Source: Hoylesella timonensis S9-PR14 (GTDB lineage: Bacteria; Bacteroidota; Bacteroidia; Bacteroidales; Bacteroidaceae). Taken from it: a stretch of 53,515 nt of DNA. Shown in pieces: positions 18,140-26,403 of the stretch (within the stretch, counting starts at the first letter, position 1; every line of letters begins with the position of its first letter). The translations under genes were made by a program, and so were the position numbers. Under the pieces are notes generated by a model, which saw only the letters and a list, made by a program, of their open reading frames with translations, made no database searches and was not told where the DNA came from. The stretch spans positions 1 to 53,515 of the forward strand of contig NZ_JRPQ01000054.1 of assembly GCF_000762405.1 (NCBI RefSeq), written 5' to 3'.

Positions 18140-19528
18140 ATGGATAATAAAGCAGCAACATTAGAATTAGGTACTAAACCTGTAGGGGCATTACTGATGC
18201 AATACGCCATGCCAGCCGTGATTGCCATGACGGCATCCTCCTTGTACAACATGGTTGACCGTATCTTTATTGGACAGGTAGTAGGTCCCATGGCTATTTC
18301 AGGATTAGCTATTACCTTCCCGTTCATGAACTTGTCAGCTGCTTTTGGTGCTGCTATCGGTGTAGGATCATCTACTGCTATTTCTGTGAAGTTGGGACAG
18401 AAGGACTACGATATTGCCGAGAATGTATTGGGAAACTCTGTTACATTAAATATTATTATAGGACTTGCTTTCGGAATTATCTGTTTACTCTTTTTAGATC
18501 CCATTATCCTGTTTTTCGGAGCCAGTGAAAATACCTTGCCTTATGCACGAGACTATATGGAAGTTATCTTGATTGGTAACATCATATCTCATATGTATTT
18601 TGGCATGAACAATGTGCTGCGTGCTGCCAGCAAGCCCAATCAAGCCATGTACGCCACCATGTTTACGGTGGTCATGAACGCTATTTTGGACGCAATCTTC
18701 ATTCTATGGTGGGGCTGGGGTATTCGAGGAGCAGCTTTTGCCACGATTATTTCACAAGCCATCGCATTGGTTTGGCAACTCAAGTTGTTTAGCAACCCCA
18801 ATGAGTTGTTGCATCTAAAAAGAGGTATCTATCGCCTCAAATCAGATTTGGTGAAAAATATCATCGGCATTGGCATCTCTCCTTTCCTAATGAACGCTTG
18901 TGCTTGTATCATTGTTATCTTCATGAACAATCAGTTTGTGCGCTATGGAGGTGACATGGCAGTAGGAGCTTATGGCATTGCCAATAGTATCGGCGTGGTT
19001 TTCATCATGTTCGTCATGGGTATCAATCAAGGAATGCAGCCTATTGCTGGCTACAATTACGGTGCCATGCAGTTGGATCGGGTGATGAGGGTTTTAGAGT
19101 TATCCATTATAGCTGCCACGGTTATCATGACCGTTGGTTGGGCTATCGCCATGTTTATACCTTACTATTGCGTGCGTCTCTTTACAAACGACCCGATACT
19201 CATTGAAATGACTATCAAGGGAACACGTATTGACCTGCTGATGTTCCCTGTTGTCGGGGCACAGATGGTGATTACCAACTTCTTTCAATGTATCGGAAAA
19301 GTAAAAATTAGCATTTTCCTGTCTTTATCCAGACAGCTACTTTTCTTATTACCTCTGTTGGCTATCCTACCTCCCATGTTTGGAATAGATGGCGTATGGG
19401 CCGCTTTACCTGCATCAGACCTTGTGGCGGTGATTGTTGCGGTGATAATGATGACGATTTATATGAAGAAATTCAAAATACAACATAAAGAATCTACCAA
19501 TGGAAAACAAGGACAAACTGATTATTAA
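18140..19528 (+). CDS. MATE family efflux transporter
   Basis: This ~462-residue integral membrane protein has about 12 hydrophobic segments and MATE/NorM features: PVGALLMQYAMPAVIAMTAS, NMVDRIFIGQ, and NQGMQPIAGYNYGA in the second half. MATE pumps export cationic drugs or metabolites with Na+ or H+. An ATG at 18134 is also in frame, but AAGGAG at 18128-18133 is well spaced only for the ATG at 18140. It is the first gene of a run that continues to 24529 with overlaps or short gaps. The sugar genes downstream do not tell the substrate. Confidence 0.9.
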   Translation: MDNKAATLELGTKPVGALLMQYAMPAVIAMTASSLYNMVDRIFIGQVVGPMAISGLAITFPFMNLSAAFGAAIGVGSSTAISVKLGQKDYDIAENVLGNSVTLNIIIGLAFGIICLLFLDPIILFFGASENTLPYARDYMEVILIGNIISHMYFGMNNVLRAASKPNQAMYATMFTVVMNAILDAIFILWWGWGIRGAAFATIISQAIALVWQLKLFSNPNELLHLKRGIYRLKSDLVKNIIGIGISPFLMNACACIIVIFMNNQFVRYGGDMAVGAYGIANSIGVVFIMFVMGINQGMQPIAGYNYGAMQLDRVMRVLELSIIAATVIMTVGWAIAMFIPYYCVRLFTNDPILIEMTIKGTRIDLLMFPVVGAQMVITNFFQCIGKVKISIFLSLSRQLLFLLPLLAILPPMFGIDGVWAALPASDLVAVIVAVIMMTIYMKKFKIQHKESTNGKQGQTDY

Positions 19529-20141
19529 TATTGGGCGCCAAGTGGGCAGTGGTGGACACATTATCGCCAAACTGCTTGCCGATGAGTTTGAATGTCAGTT
19601 TTATGACAAAGAGATACTCAATTTGGCTGCTAAAGAAAGTGGGTTCAGTGAGAAGTTTTTTGAGCAGAATGATGAGCAACGAGGATTCATTCAAACCTTG
19701 TTCAGCATGCACGCTCCTCTCATTAGTGACAATAATTTTTACAACAATAAATTCTCACAAGATGGCTTGTTTCAGTTTCAAAGCGAAGCCATCACTAAGG
19801 CTGCCGATGAAGGTAGCTGCGTTTTTGTAGGACGAGCCGCCGATTATGTGCTGCGAACTTATCCAAACGTGATAAACATCTTTATCACTGCCAACATGAA
19901 AGACCGCATCAAATTGGTTTGTCAGCGATTAGGCTGTGATGAAAAGGCTGCCAAGAAGTTGATTATTGACAAAGAAAGTGAACGTGCTTCTTATTACAAT
20001 TACTACACAGGAAAGAAGTGGGGACACAGTTGTAGCTACGACCTCTGCATCAACTCAAGCTACATGGGACTGGAGAAAACAGCAAAATTTATAGGAGACT
20101 ACATCCGCATGCGGTTTGGATATAACTCAGAAGAAAGGTAA
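19500..20141 (+). CDS. Cytidylate-kinase-like family protein
   Basis: This 213-residue protein begins with a P-loop variant, INIGRQVGSGGHIIAKLLA, then FYDKEIL and GRAADYVL, the pattern of the cytidylate-kinase-like family (PF13189 type). It ends in an RLGCDEKAAKKLI..KESERASYYNYYTGKKWG region that resembles the lid of CMP kinases. It overlaps the MATE gene by 29 bp. True CMP kinase activity is not assured; members of this family are often uncharacterised. Confidence 0.8.
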   Translation: MENKDKLIINIGRQVGSGGHIIAKLLADEFECQFYDKEILNLAAKESGFSEKFFEQNDEQRGFIQTLFSMHAPLISDNNFYNNKFSQDGLFQFQSEAITKAADEGSCVFVGRAADYVLRTYPNVINIFITANMKDRIKLVCQRLGCDEKAAKKLIIDKESERASYYNYYTGKKWGHSCSYDLCINSSYMGLEKTAKFIGDYIRMRFGYNSEER

Positions 20142-20148
20142 GGCGTAA

Positions 20149-20655
20149 ATGAAAAGAATTGGTATTATCAGTGACACGCATGCCTATTGGGACGACAAGT
20201 ACGAGAAATACTTTGCCGAATGTGATGAGATATGGCACGCAGGCGACATTGGCTCATTGGAAGTGGCACAAAAATTGGCTGCCATCAAGCCGTTAAGGGC
20301 TGTTTGTGGCAACTGTGACGGTGGTGACTTGCGACGAATGTACCGTGACAAACTGCGTTTCAAGTGCGAAGATGTAGATGTGTTGCTGACGCACATCGGT
20401 GGCTATCCCGGCAATTACGCCCCACAAATACGCAGTTTGCTTTTTGCTTCGCCACCTCAATTGTTCGTTTGTGGACACTCGCATATCCTGAAAGTCCAAT
20501 ACGACAAAACACTCAACTTGCTGCACATCAATCCCGGTGCGGCAGGCTTACAAGGCTGGCACCGTGAAAGAACGCTGATAAGATTGACCATAGAAGGCAA
20601 TAAATTCACCGATTGTGAAGTTATTACATTAAGTGATAAGAACCATCATCCATAA
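20149..20655 (+). CDS. YfcE/MJ0936-type metallophosphoesterase
   Basis: This 168-residue protein has all metallophosphoesterase motifs: SDTH, HAGDIG, GNCD, THIGGYPG and CGHSH. The size and motif spacing match the YfcE/MJ0936 group, Mn- or Ni-dependent phosphodiesterases of unknown physiological substrate. It starts 7 bp after the kinase-like gene and shares its operon. Confidence 0.88.
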   Translation: MKRIGIISDTHAYWDDKYEKYFAECDEIWHAGDIGSLEVAQKLAAIKPLRAVCGNCDGGDLRRMYRDKLRFKCEDVDVLLTHIGGYPGNYAPQIRSLLFASPPQLFVCGHSHILKVQYDKTLNLLHINPGAAGLQGWHRERTLIRLTIEGNKFTDCEVITLSDKNHHP

Positions 20656-20662
20656 CACACAG

Positions 20663-20929
20663 ATGAAAAAAGCATATACCTATTTATTCCAATTTATCGT
20701 ACTGACAGGCGTGTATTATGGTACACAACTCCTGTTCAATTGGGGTGGTGAATATCATTGGCAAAATTTGATGATTGGGAGTGCCTTGTTCGGAATGACG
20801 ATGATGTTGCTCAATATCTATTCCGACTATAGAGAACAGAAAAAGCGAAAGGAAAAGAATCAGGAATATTTGGAAACTTACGATAAAGTAGTTAAAGACA
20901 AAGATCATAAAAAACAACAAGAAATATGA
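20663..20929 (+). CDS. Small two-helix membrane protein
   Basis: This 88-residue protein has two hydrophobic segments (about residues 5-25 and 35-55) and a strongly charged C-terminal tail (YREQKKRKEKNQEY). The ATG at 20663 is preferred over an upstream GTG at 20633, which lies inside the preceding gene. Its stop overlaps the rmlB start (ATGA), so it is co-translated with rmlB. I do not recognise the family. Confidence 0.7.
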   Translation: MKKAYTYLFQFIVLTGVYYGTQLLFNWGGEYHWQNLMIGSALFGMTMMLLNIYSDYREQKKRKEKNQEYLETYDKVVKDKDHKKQQEI

Positions 20930-22074
20930 AAACATACTTAGTGACAGGAGCCGCAGGCTTCATCGGAGCCAACTTCATCAAGTATCTTCTTGACAAAAAG
21001 TACAAGAACGAAGACATCAAGGTGATTATACTGGATGCGCTGACCTACGCAGGCAATCTGGGTACTATCAAGAATGACATTGACAACAAGCGTTGCTTCT
21101 TCGTGAAAGGCGACATCAGAGACAGGGCTTTGGCAGACAAGTTGTTTGCTGAACATGATATAGACTTTGTCGTAAACTTTGCCGCCGAGAGCCATGTGGA
21201 CCGCAGTATCGAGGACCCACAATTGTTTCTTTCGGTGAATATACTTGGCACTCAAAACCTCATGGACGCTGCCAGAAGGGCTTGGGTCACGGGCAAAGAT
21301 GCACAAGGTTATCCCACTTGGAAAGCTGGCAAACGCTATCATCAGGTTTCTACCGACGAGGTTTACGGCTCATTGGGCGCAGAAGGATACTTTACAGAAC
21401 AAACTCCGCTGTGTCCGCACAGTCCTTATAGCGCGTCAAAGACCAGTGCCGACATGATTGTCATGGCTTATCGCGACACCTACCGTATGCCCGTGAGCAT
21501 CACGCGATGCTCTAATAACTACGGTCCTTATCACTTTCCAGAGAAGTTGATACCGCTCATTATCAAAAATATCCTTGAAGGTAAACAACTTCCTGTGTAC
21601 GGCAAAGGCGACAATGTGCGCGACTGGCTCTATGTAGAAGACCACTGCAAAGCCATTGACATGGTGGTGAGAGAGGGTAAAGAAGGCGAAGTGTACAATG
21701 TAGGTGGGCATAACGAGATGAAGAACATCGACATTGTGAAGCTCACTATCAAGACCATTCACGACATGATGCAGCAAGATAAAGACCTGCGAAAGGTGCT
21801 GAAGAAGCAAGAAGTGGATGAACAAGGCAACATTAAGATTGATTGGATCAACGACAACTTGATTACTTTTGTTGCTGACAGATTGGGACACGACCAGCGT
21901 TATGCCATTGATCCTACAAAGATAAAGAACGATTTGGGATGGAATCCTGAAACCATGTTTGCTGATGGAATCGTGAAAACCATCAAGTGGAACCTACAAC
22001 ATCAGGATTGGATCAACGAGGTAACCTCTGGTGACTACCAAAAATACTACGAACAAATGTACGGTAACCGATAA
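20926..22074 (+). CDS. rfbB: dTDP-glucose 4,6-dehydratase
   Basis: This 382-residue protein of the extended SDR family has the Rossmann motif TGAAGFIGAN at residues 6-15, FAAESHVDRSI, the active-site STDEVYGS and YSASK, and a C-terminal RLGHDQRYAIDPTKI. It converts dTDP-glucose to dTDP-4-keto-6-deoxyglucose. In this operon it supplies the substrate for the FdtA-type isomerase encoded next. No rmlA is in the window, so dTDP-glucose must come from elsewhere. Confidence 0.94.
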   Translation: MKTYLVTGAAGFIGANFIKYLLDKKYKNEDIKVIILDALTYAGNLGTIKNDIDNKRCFFVKGDIRDRALADKLFAEHDIDFVVNFAAESHVDRSIEDPQLFLSVNILGTQNLMDAARRAWVTGKDAQGYPTWKAGKRYHQVSTDEVYGSLGAEGYFTEQTPLCPHSPYSASKTSADMIVMAYRDTYRMPVSITRCSNNYGPYHFPEKLIPLIIKNILEGKQLPVYGKGDNVRDWLYVEDHCKAIDMVVREGKEGEVYNVGGHNEMKNIDIVKLTIKTIHDMMQQDKDLRKVLKKQEVDEQGNIKIDWINDNLITFVADRLGHDQRYAIDPTKIKNDLGWNPETMFADGIVKTIKWNLQHQDWINEVTSGDYQKYYEQMYGNR

Positions 22075-22087
22075 GAAACACGAGCAA

Positions 22088-22498
22088 TTGGAAGCGAAAA
22101 TCATTGAGTTAGTCAAGATAATAGACCCCAGAGGAAACCTAACCGTTGCCGAAGGTTGCAAGGATGTACCCTTTGATGTGAAGCGGGTGTACTGGGTGTA
22201 CGACGTGCCAGCAGGCGAAAGTCGTGGCGGACATGCCCACAAACGGTGCAAAGAGTTCTTAATTGCATTGAGTGGCAGCTTCCATGTAACGCTCGACAAC
22301 GGTAAAGAAAAGACTTCTATACTGCTGAACCACCCTTATCAAGGTCTGTTTGTCGATACTGATACATGGCGGACGTTAGATGACTTCTCGTCGGGAGCAG
22401 TATGTTTGGTATTGGCATCTGAGCCTTTCGACGAAGAAGATTATATTCGCGATTATCACTCGTTTGTGGAATATATCAAGAACAAACCTGATGTTTGA
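22088..22498 (+). CDS. dTDP-6-deoxy-hex-4-ulose 3,4-ketoisomerase (FdtA/QdtA-like)
   Basis: This cupin-fold sugar isomerase has IIDPRGNLTVAEG, WVYDVPAGESRGGHAHKRC (the catalytic His region), EFLIALSGSFHVTLDNG and a C-terminal FVEYI. It converts dTDP-4-keto-6-deoxyglucose to the 3-keto isomer; whether the galacto or gluco form cannot be told. There is no ATG in a sensible place. A TTG at 22088, 13 bp after the rmlB stop, gives the usual family N-terminus. A GTG at 22031, inside rmlB, would add 19 residues that look like read-through of rmlB. I prefer 22088. It overlaps the next gene by 8 bp. Confidence 0.85.
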   Translation: MEAKIIELVKIIDPRGNLTVAEGCKDVPFDVKRVYWVYDVPAGESRGGHAHKRCKEFLIALSGSFHVTLDNGKEKTSILLNHPYQGLFVDTDTWRTLDDFSSGAVCLVLASEPFDEEDYIRDYHSFVEYIKNKPDV

Positions 22499-23429
22499 GA
22501 TAAAACGATATGCACCAACAGACAAGGAGCGTTGGAACAGCTATGTGAGGGAGGCAAAAAATGCCACCTTTCTGCTTGACAGAGCCTATATGGACTATCA
22601 TCAAGATAGGTTTGCGGACGCTTCACTGCTCTTTTACAAGGAGGGTAGGTTGTATGCGCTGTTGCCTGCCCACATTGCAAACGACACCTTATACACACAC
22701 TTAGGATTGACATACGGTGGTCTTATCATGGACTATCGGGTTACAGCTTCCGACACGTTGTGCCTTTTCGAGGAACTTAACACATATCTTCGCACACAGC
22801 ACATCAAGCGAGTGGTGTACCGTCCCACACCTTCTATCTATCACCTGACACCTGCCGAAGAGGATTTGTACGCGCTCTTCAAAGTCTGCAACGCCCAATT
22901 AGTGGCACGCAATATTTCTTCCGCCATTGATTTGGCACATCCACTGAAGTGGAGTAGAGACCGAAAATACGGCATTAACCGATGTGCTAAAAATGGCATA
23001 GAGATAAAGCAGAGTACAGATTTTGCCGCTTTTTGGCAAGTGTTGGATGACAATTTAATGAATAAATACGGTGCGAAACCCGTTCATAGCTTGCAGGAAA
23101 TAGAACTGTTGCACCAACGTTTCCCCCATCACATCCAGTTGTATGTGGCATGCAAAGATAACATGGTATTAGGAGGAACCGTTCTTTATCTTACGCCCAA
23201 CGTGGTGCATACGCAATATATCTCGGCATCGCCCGAAGGAAAGCAACTGCGTGTCATCGATGGGCTGTTCCATTTTTTACTCCATCAACCGTGGGACGAA
23301 CAACAATATTTTGATTTTGGCACGTCTACGCTGCAAGATGGACACCTGCTCAACACCTCACTCATCCATCAAAAAGAGGGATTTGGCGGTCGTGCTATAT
23401 GTTATGACACTTATCAATGGGAGGTATGA
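22491..23429 (+). CDS. FemAB/GNAT-like acyltransferase
   Basis: This 312-residue protein has an N-terminal [19 protein letters not shown] segment and a C-terminal GNAT-like core, [17 protein letters not shown] then [23 protein letters not shown]. That layout is seen in FemAB/Acetyltransf_6 proteins. The start is the ATG at 22491; the longer frame from 22380 is within the isomerase gene. Lying between FdtA-type and FdtB-type genes, it is well placed to acylate the 3-amino sugar. In known Fuc3NAc and Qui3NAc pathways that step uses a left-handed beta-helix enzyme, so this would be a different enzyme class. The acyl donor and acceptor are inferred. Confidence 0.7.
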   Translation: MFEIKRYAPTDKERWNSYVREAKNATFLLDRAYMDYHQDRFADASLLFYKEGRLYALLPAHIANDTLYTHLGLTYGGLIMDYRVTASDTLCLFEELNTYLRTQHIKRVVYRPTPSIYHLTPAEEDLYALFKVCNAQLVARNISSAIDLAHPLKWSRDRKYGINRCAKNGIEIKQSTDFAAFWQVLDDNLMNKYGAKPVHSLQEIELLHQRFPHHIQLYVACKDNMVLGGTVLYLTPNVVHTQYISASPEGKQLRVIDGLFHFLLHQPWDEQQYFDFGTSTLQDGHLLNTSLIHQKEGFGGRAICYDTYQWEV

Positions 23430-24529
23430 TACCCTATTTATCTTTACAACGAGTAACCAATGAACACCTGACAGAGATACAACAGGCTGTCAATAAGGTC
23501 ATTGAAAGTGGTTGGTATCTGCAAGGTCAGGCGGTACAAACGTTTGAAAAACAATATGCCGAATACATTGGCACCCGGCATTGTGTGAGTTGTGCCAACG
23601 GACTGGACGCGCTCACCCTCATTCTCAAAGCCTATATCGAACTGGGAATGATGCAGGCTGGCGATGAAATTATCGTGCCTGCCAATACTTATATAGCTAC
23701 TATCCTCGCCATAACAGCCAACCAATTGGTGCCAGTGCTGATAGAACCACGCATGGATACGTTTCAGATCAATGACACAAAGATAGAAGAAGCCATTACC
23801 GAGCGCACTCGTGGCATCATGCTGGTGCACCTCTATGGACGTTGTGCATACACAGAAAAGATAGGTAAGCTCTGCCAAAAATATCATCTTCAACTCATAG
23901 AAGACAATGCACAGGCACACGGATGCCGCTACAATGGCAGCCAACGCACAGGGTCTTTGGGTGATGCGGCTGCACACAGTTTTTATCCTGGCAAGAACTT
24001 GGGAGCTTTGGGTGATGCTGGAGCCGTAACGACCAATGATAGCGAACTGGCAAACACGATAAGGACTTTGGCTAATTATGGTTCGTCGCAGAAATATGTG
24101 TTTCCCTACAAAGGACAGAATAGCAGAATGGACGAAATACAGGCGGCTGTGCTGAGCGTGAAATTAAAATATCTTGATGCAGATAATGCACGTCGTAGCG
24201 CCATTGCACAGCACTATTTGTCCAACATACACCATCCTCTACTCACGCTCCCACAGGGATGTGGCGAGGATAACGTGTGGCACATCTTCCCCATTCTAAC
24301 TCCACAAAGAGACAAGTTACAGCAATATTTGTTGCAACATGGCATCCAGACCGTCATTCATTATCCTATTCCGCCTCATCAGCAAGGTGCTTACAAGGAG
24401 TGGAACCACCGTACATACCCGATGACTGAACGCATTCACGCACAAGAATTGAGCATTCCACTCAACCAAACACTCACCGATGCAGAAGTGAATACGATTG
24501 TCAATGTACTGAACTCTTATCCTATGTGA
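23426..24529 (+). CDS. PLP-dependent sugar 3-aminotransferase (FdtB/QdtB-like)
   Basis: This 367-residue protein of the DegT/DnrJ/EryC1/StrS family has [44 protein letters not shown] and the PLP lysine in [15 protein letters not shown]. It should transaminate the 3-keto-6-deoxyhexose nucleotide made by the upstream isomerase. The ATG at 23426 overlaps the previous stop as ATGA; an ATG 9 bp earlier is possible but less typical. It is the last gene of the operon, ending before a hairpin terminator. Confidence 0.92.
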   Translation: MIPYLSLQRVTNEHLTEIQQAVNKVIESGWYLQGQAVQTFEKQYAEYIGTRHCVSCANGLDALTLILKAYIELGMMQAGDEIIVPANTYIATILAITANQLVPVLIEPRMDTFQINDTKIEEAITERTRGIMLVHLYGRCAYTEKIGKLCQKYHLQLIEDNAQAHGCRYNGSQRTGSLGDAAAHSFYPGKNLGALGDAGAVTTNDSELANTIRTLANYGSSQKYVFPYKGQNSRMDEIQAAVLSVKLKYLDADNARRSAIAQHYLSNIHHPLLTLPQGCGEDNVWHIFPILTPQRDKLQQYLLQHGIQTVIHYPIPPHQQGAYKEWNHRTYPMTERIHAQELSIPLNQTLTDAEVNTIVNVLNSYPM

Positions 24530-24554
24530 GACACGGGCTTGCGAAAATAGCATG

Positions 24555-24588
24555 AAAAAAATGCATCTCCATATAAAAGGAGGTGCAT
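24555..24588. terminator. Convergent terminator between fdtB-like and barrel genes
   Basis: ATGCATCTCC (24561-24570) pairs with GGAGGTGCAT (24579-24588) over 10 bp with one G-U wobble and an 8-nt loop. On the minus strand it is followed by six Ts (24555-24560), so it best serves the barrel-protein gene. On the plus strand the T-run is short. Confidence 0.7.
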
Positions 24589-24653
24589 CTTTACCCTAAC
24601 TTAATAGTTAGATACGGAATTATAGGAGCATATTTTGACATGCTCATATCGCA

Positions 24654-25262
24654 TTACAGTGCAAATTTGTAACCAACTGTAATCTGGAAAACGCTATTCT
24701 TACTGCTGTCTTCGTCAATAATCTTGGTTAATCCCAAATTGTATCGTGCATCAATATTTATATTGCTGAACTCATAGGAAACACCCACGGGAAAAGAGAC
24801 ATCAACCTTATTCAGTTTGGCATCAATTCCCGCAGCTTTAAAAGCTTTCTCCAAATCAACCTCTGCGTTGACACCATTCTGTGAAACTTTGACTTTATTG
24901 TTGATCAAAAAGCCAGGTTGAATACCTAACTTCACAGCAAATCCATTAGCCACATAGACGTTAGCAAGAATGGGAACATTAATATAATCTAACTTTACTG
25001 TTCCATCTACATCGCCTATTTTTCCCTTAGCTCCCTGCATAGAGTAAAGTAATCCACCCGAGAAACTAATCATGTCCGTAGCCTGTACTTCTAATTCGGC
25101 ACCAACAACTGGCGCAAATCTTGAGTCGGCATCACCATCATTTGTAAGCGTAGCTATGTTCAAACCAACTTTAGGTTGTAAGGTAACCGTACCTTTGTCA
25201 CGCTGCCCGTACGCTGCAATTGCTATAAACATAACGCATGCACTTAAAATAACTTTTTTCAT
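24654..25262 (-). CDS. Outer-membrane beta-barrel protein (porin family, PorT-like)
   Basis: This 202-residue protein has a signal peptide (MKKVILSACVMFIAIAAYG, then Q) and an eight-strand-type barrel pattern: PKVGLNIATL, FSGGLLYSMQGAKG, NVPILANVYV, VKLGIQPGFLI, VGVSYEFSNINIDARYNLGLT and the terminal FQITVGYKFAL with an aromatic near the end. Bacteroidota carry many such PF13568-type proteins; most lack a defined function. A paralogue lies at 45403-46140. It has its own promoter and terminator. Confidence 0.88.
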   Translation of the reverse strand: MKKVILSACVMFIAIAAYGQRDKGTVTLQPKVGLNIATLTNDGDADSRFAPVVGAELEVQATDMISFSGGLLYSMQGAKGKIGDVDGTVKLDYINVPILANVYVANGFAVKLGIQPGFLINNKVKVSQNGVNAEVDLEKAFKAAGIDAKLNKVDVSFPVGVSYEFSNINIDARYNLGLTKIIDEDSSKNSVFQITVGYKFAL

Positions 25263-25296
25263 ATAAGATAATTATTATAAATAAATTAAACTTATG

Positions 25297-25327
25297 CAAA
25301 GATACACAAACAACGTAACACTCCAAA
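25297..25327 (-). promoter_or_regulatory. Full promoter of the barrel-protein gene
   Basis: On the minus strand, -33 TTTG (complement of 25324-25327) is followed after exactly 19 bp by the -7 box TATCTTTG (complement of 25297-25304). The gene starts 34 bp further on. This is one of the cleanest Bacteroidota promoters in the window. Confidence 0.75.
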
Positions 25328-25329
25328 CG

Positions 25330-25740
25330 TTAACGATAGATTTTTCAGGAAGAAATCATTTTTTATTTTCTTCTTGTAGGATAGACGATGAAAGCGAATG
25401 CGCAATGATGCTGCACTGGGTGGAGTGTATTGATGTGGATATGAAAACATCCAAAGTAGGAGAGATGCGTACCCCGACTATCCCAACGTGTGAGGTTGCT
25501 GAATCCGTGCAGCGAAAAGGCGTTTTGTGAACAATATAATGACTCAAATAAATAAGAAAAAATTTTACAAGTACCCCTTCATAGCTGCCATATTTTGAAG
25601 CAACCTGCTCTTTGCTTGCAAATATCGAAGTTTTGGCGAAGTTTCGCATTGTATTGATTATCAATATAATACAAATAATAGTCGCCTATATTCAACCTTT
25701 TTACTTGCATTTTTGCATGAAATAACGGCTTTTTTTGCTG
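25330..25740. other. Intergenic stretch with unsupported antisense frames
   Basis: This is part of the ~900-bp gap between the barrel gene and the cyd operon. Frames of 78 codons (plus, 25294-25530) and 102 codons (minus, 25356-25664) overlap each other. Neither has a promoter, ribosome site, signal peptide or recognisable domain. About 25375-25530 is noticeably richer in G+C than its flanks, so it may be a remnant of a lost gene. I make no gene call. Confidence 0.4.
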
Positions 25741-25744
25741 TTAT

Positions 25745-25845
25745 CAACATGCAATAACCGCATTAAGTCATGTGAACAGCATGCTTAACCCATGTGAACA
25801 ACCGGCTTATCTCCATGCTTTAGCACAAACGAGCCTTTTTCATGG
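25745..25845. repeat. Degenerate ~22-bp tandem repeat, locus B
   Basis: CATG occurs at 25748, 25769, 25791 and 25814 (spacing 21, 22, 23 bp), with extra copies at 25780 and 25841. Arms include GCATTAAGT, GCTTAACC and GGCTTATCTC, shared with the repeats near 36.7 kb. It lies between the divergent barrel gene and the cyd operon. The remainder to 26138 is AT-rich with no gene seen. Confidence 0.55.
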
Positions 25846-26138
25846 TTCTATTTTGCCATCATAGCATTGGCTTTGCCTATCGTTTTTTTCTATTTCATCA
25901 TTTTTCAACGCCCATTTTATTGTCATTTTTTAGGACAAATAAAATAGGAAAAGAGATCGACAATGAGCGCAAACAATGTAAGCTGTTTCTTTCATGAGAG
26001 GTGTTGTTGAATATAAAAAAAACAGTTTTTCCCCATCTATCACCTTATATAAATAAGGGAGCAGGGCTCAATACATGAAAAAAAAGCAAGATTTTTAATT
26101 ATTTTTTCGGAAAAAGTACAACATTAAATAAATTTTGC

Positions 26139-26146
26139 TATCTTTA
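26139..26146 (+). promoter_or_regulatory. Weak -7 box for the cyd operon
   Basis: TATCTTTA is a seven-of-eight-type match to TAnnTTTG and ends 20 bp before the DUF4492 gene. The imperfect box would fit a regulated promoter; no operator was identified. Confidence 0.35.
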
Positions 26147-26166
26147 CACCGCATAAACAACTTACT

Positions 26167-26391
26167 ATGAATAAAAAGAGCTTCCTCTATAGAGCTTTTG
26201 ATTTATACTATGATGGTTTCAAAAACATGACACTGGGTAAAACCCTGTGGGCTGTCATTATTATCAAACTCTTCATTATGTTTGCGGTATTAAAATTCTT
26301 TTTCTTCCCAAACTTCATTCATCAAAATGCCAAAGATGGAGGAGAGGCAGATTTTGTTTCGAGCGAGATGATAAAACGAACAATTCATTAA
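26167..26391 (+). CDS. DUF4492-type small membrane protein of the bd oxidase operon
   Basis: This 74-residue protein has one hydrophobic helix (about residues 27-47, TLWAVIIIKLFIMFAVLKFFFFP) and an amphipathic N-terminus, FLYRAFDLYYDGFKNMTLGKTLW. Small proteins of this type commonly precede cydA in Bacteroidota and are annotated DUF4492. It starts the operon, 12 bp before cydA. A role as a small oxidase subunit or assembly factor, similar to CydX, is plausible but unproven. Confidence 0.82.
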   Translation: MNKKSFLYRAFDLYYDGFKNMTLGKTLWAVIIIKLFIMFAVLKFFFFPNFIHQNAKDGGEADFVSSEMIKRTIH

Positions 26392-26403
26392 ATATTTAAC
26401 ATT

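Noticed and set aside
23444..23977. 177-codon minus-strand frame inside the aminotransferase gene
   Set aside because: It overlaps conserved PLP-enzyme coding sequence and shows no domain.
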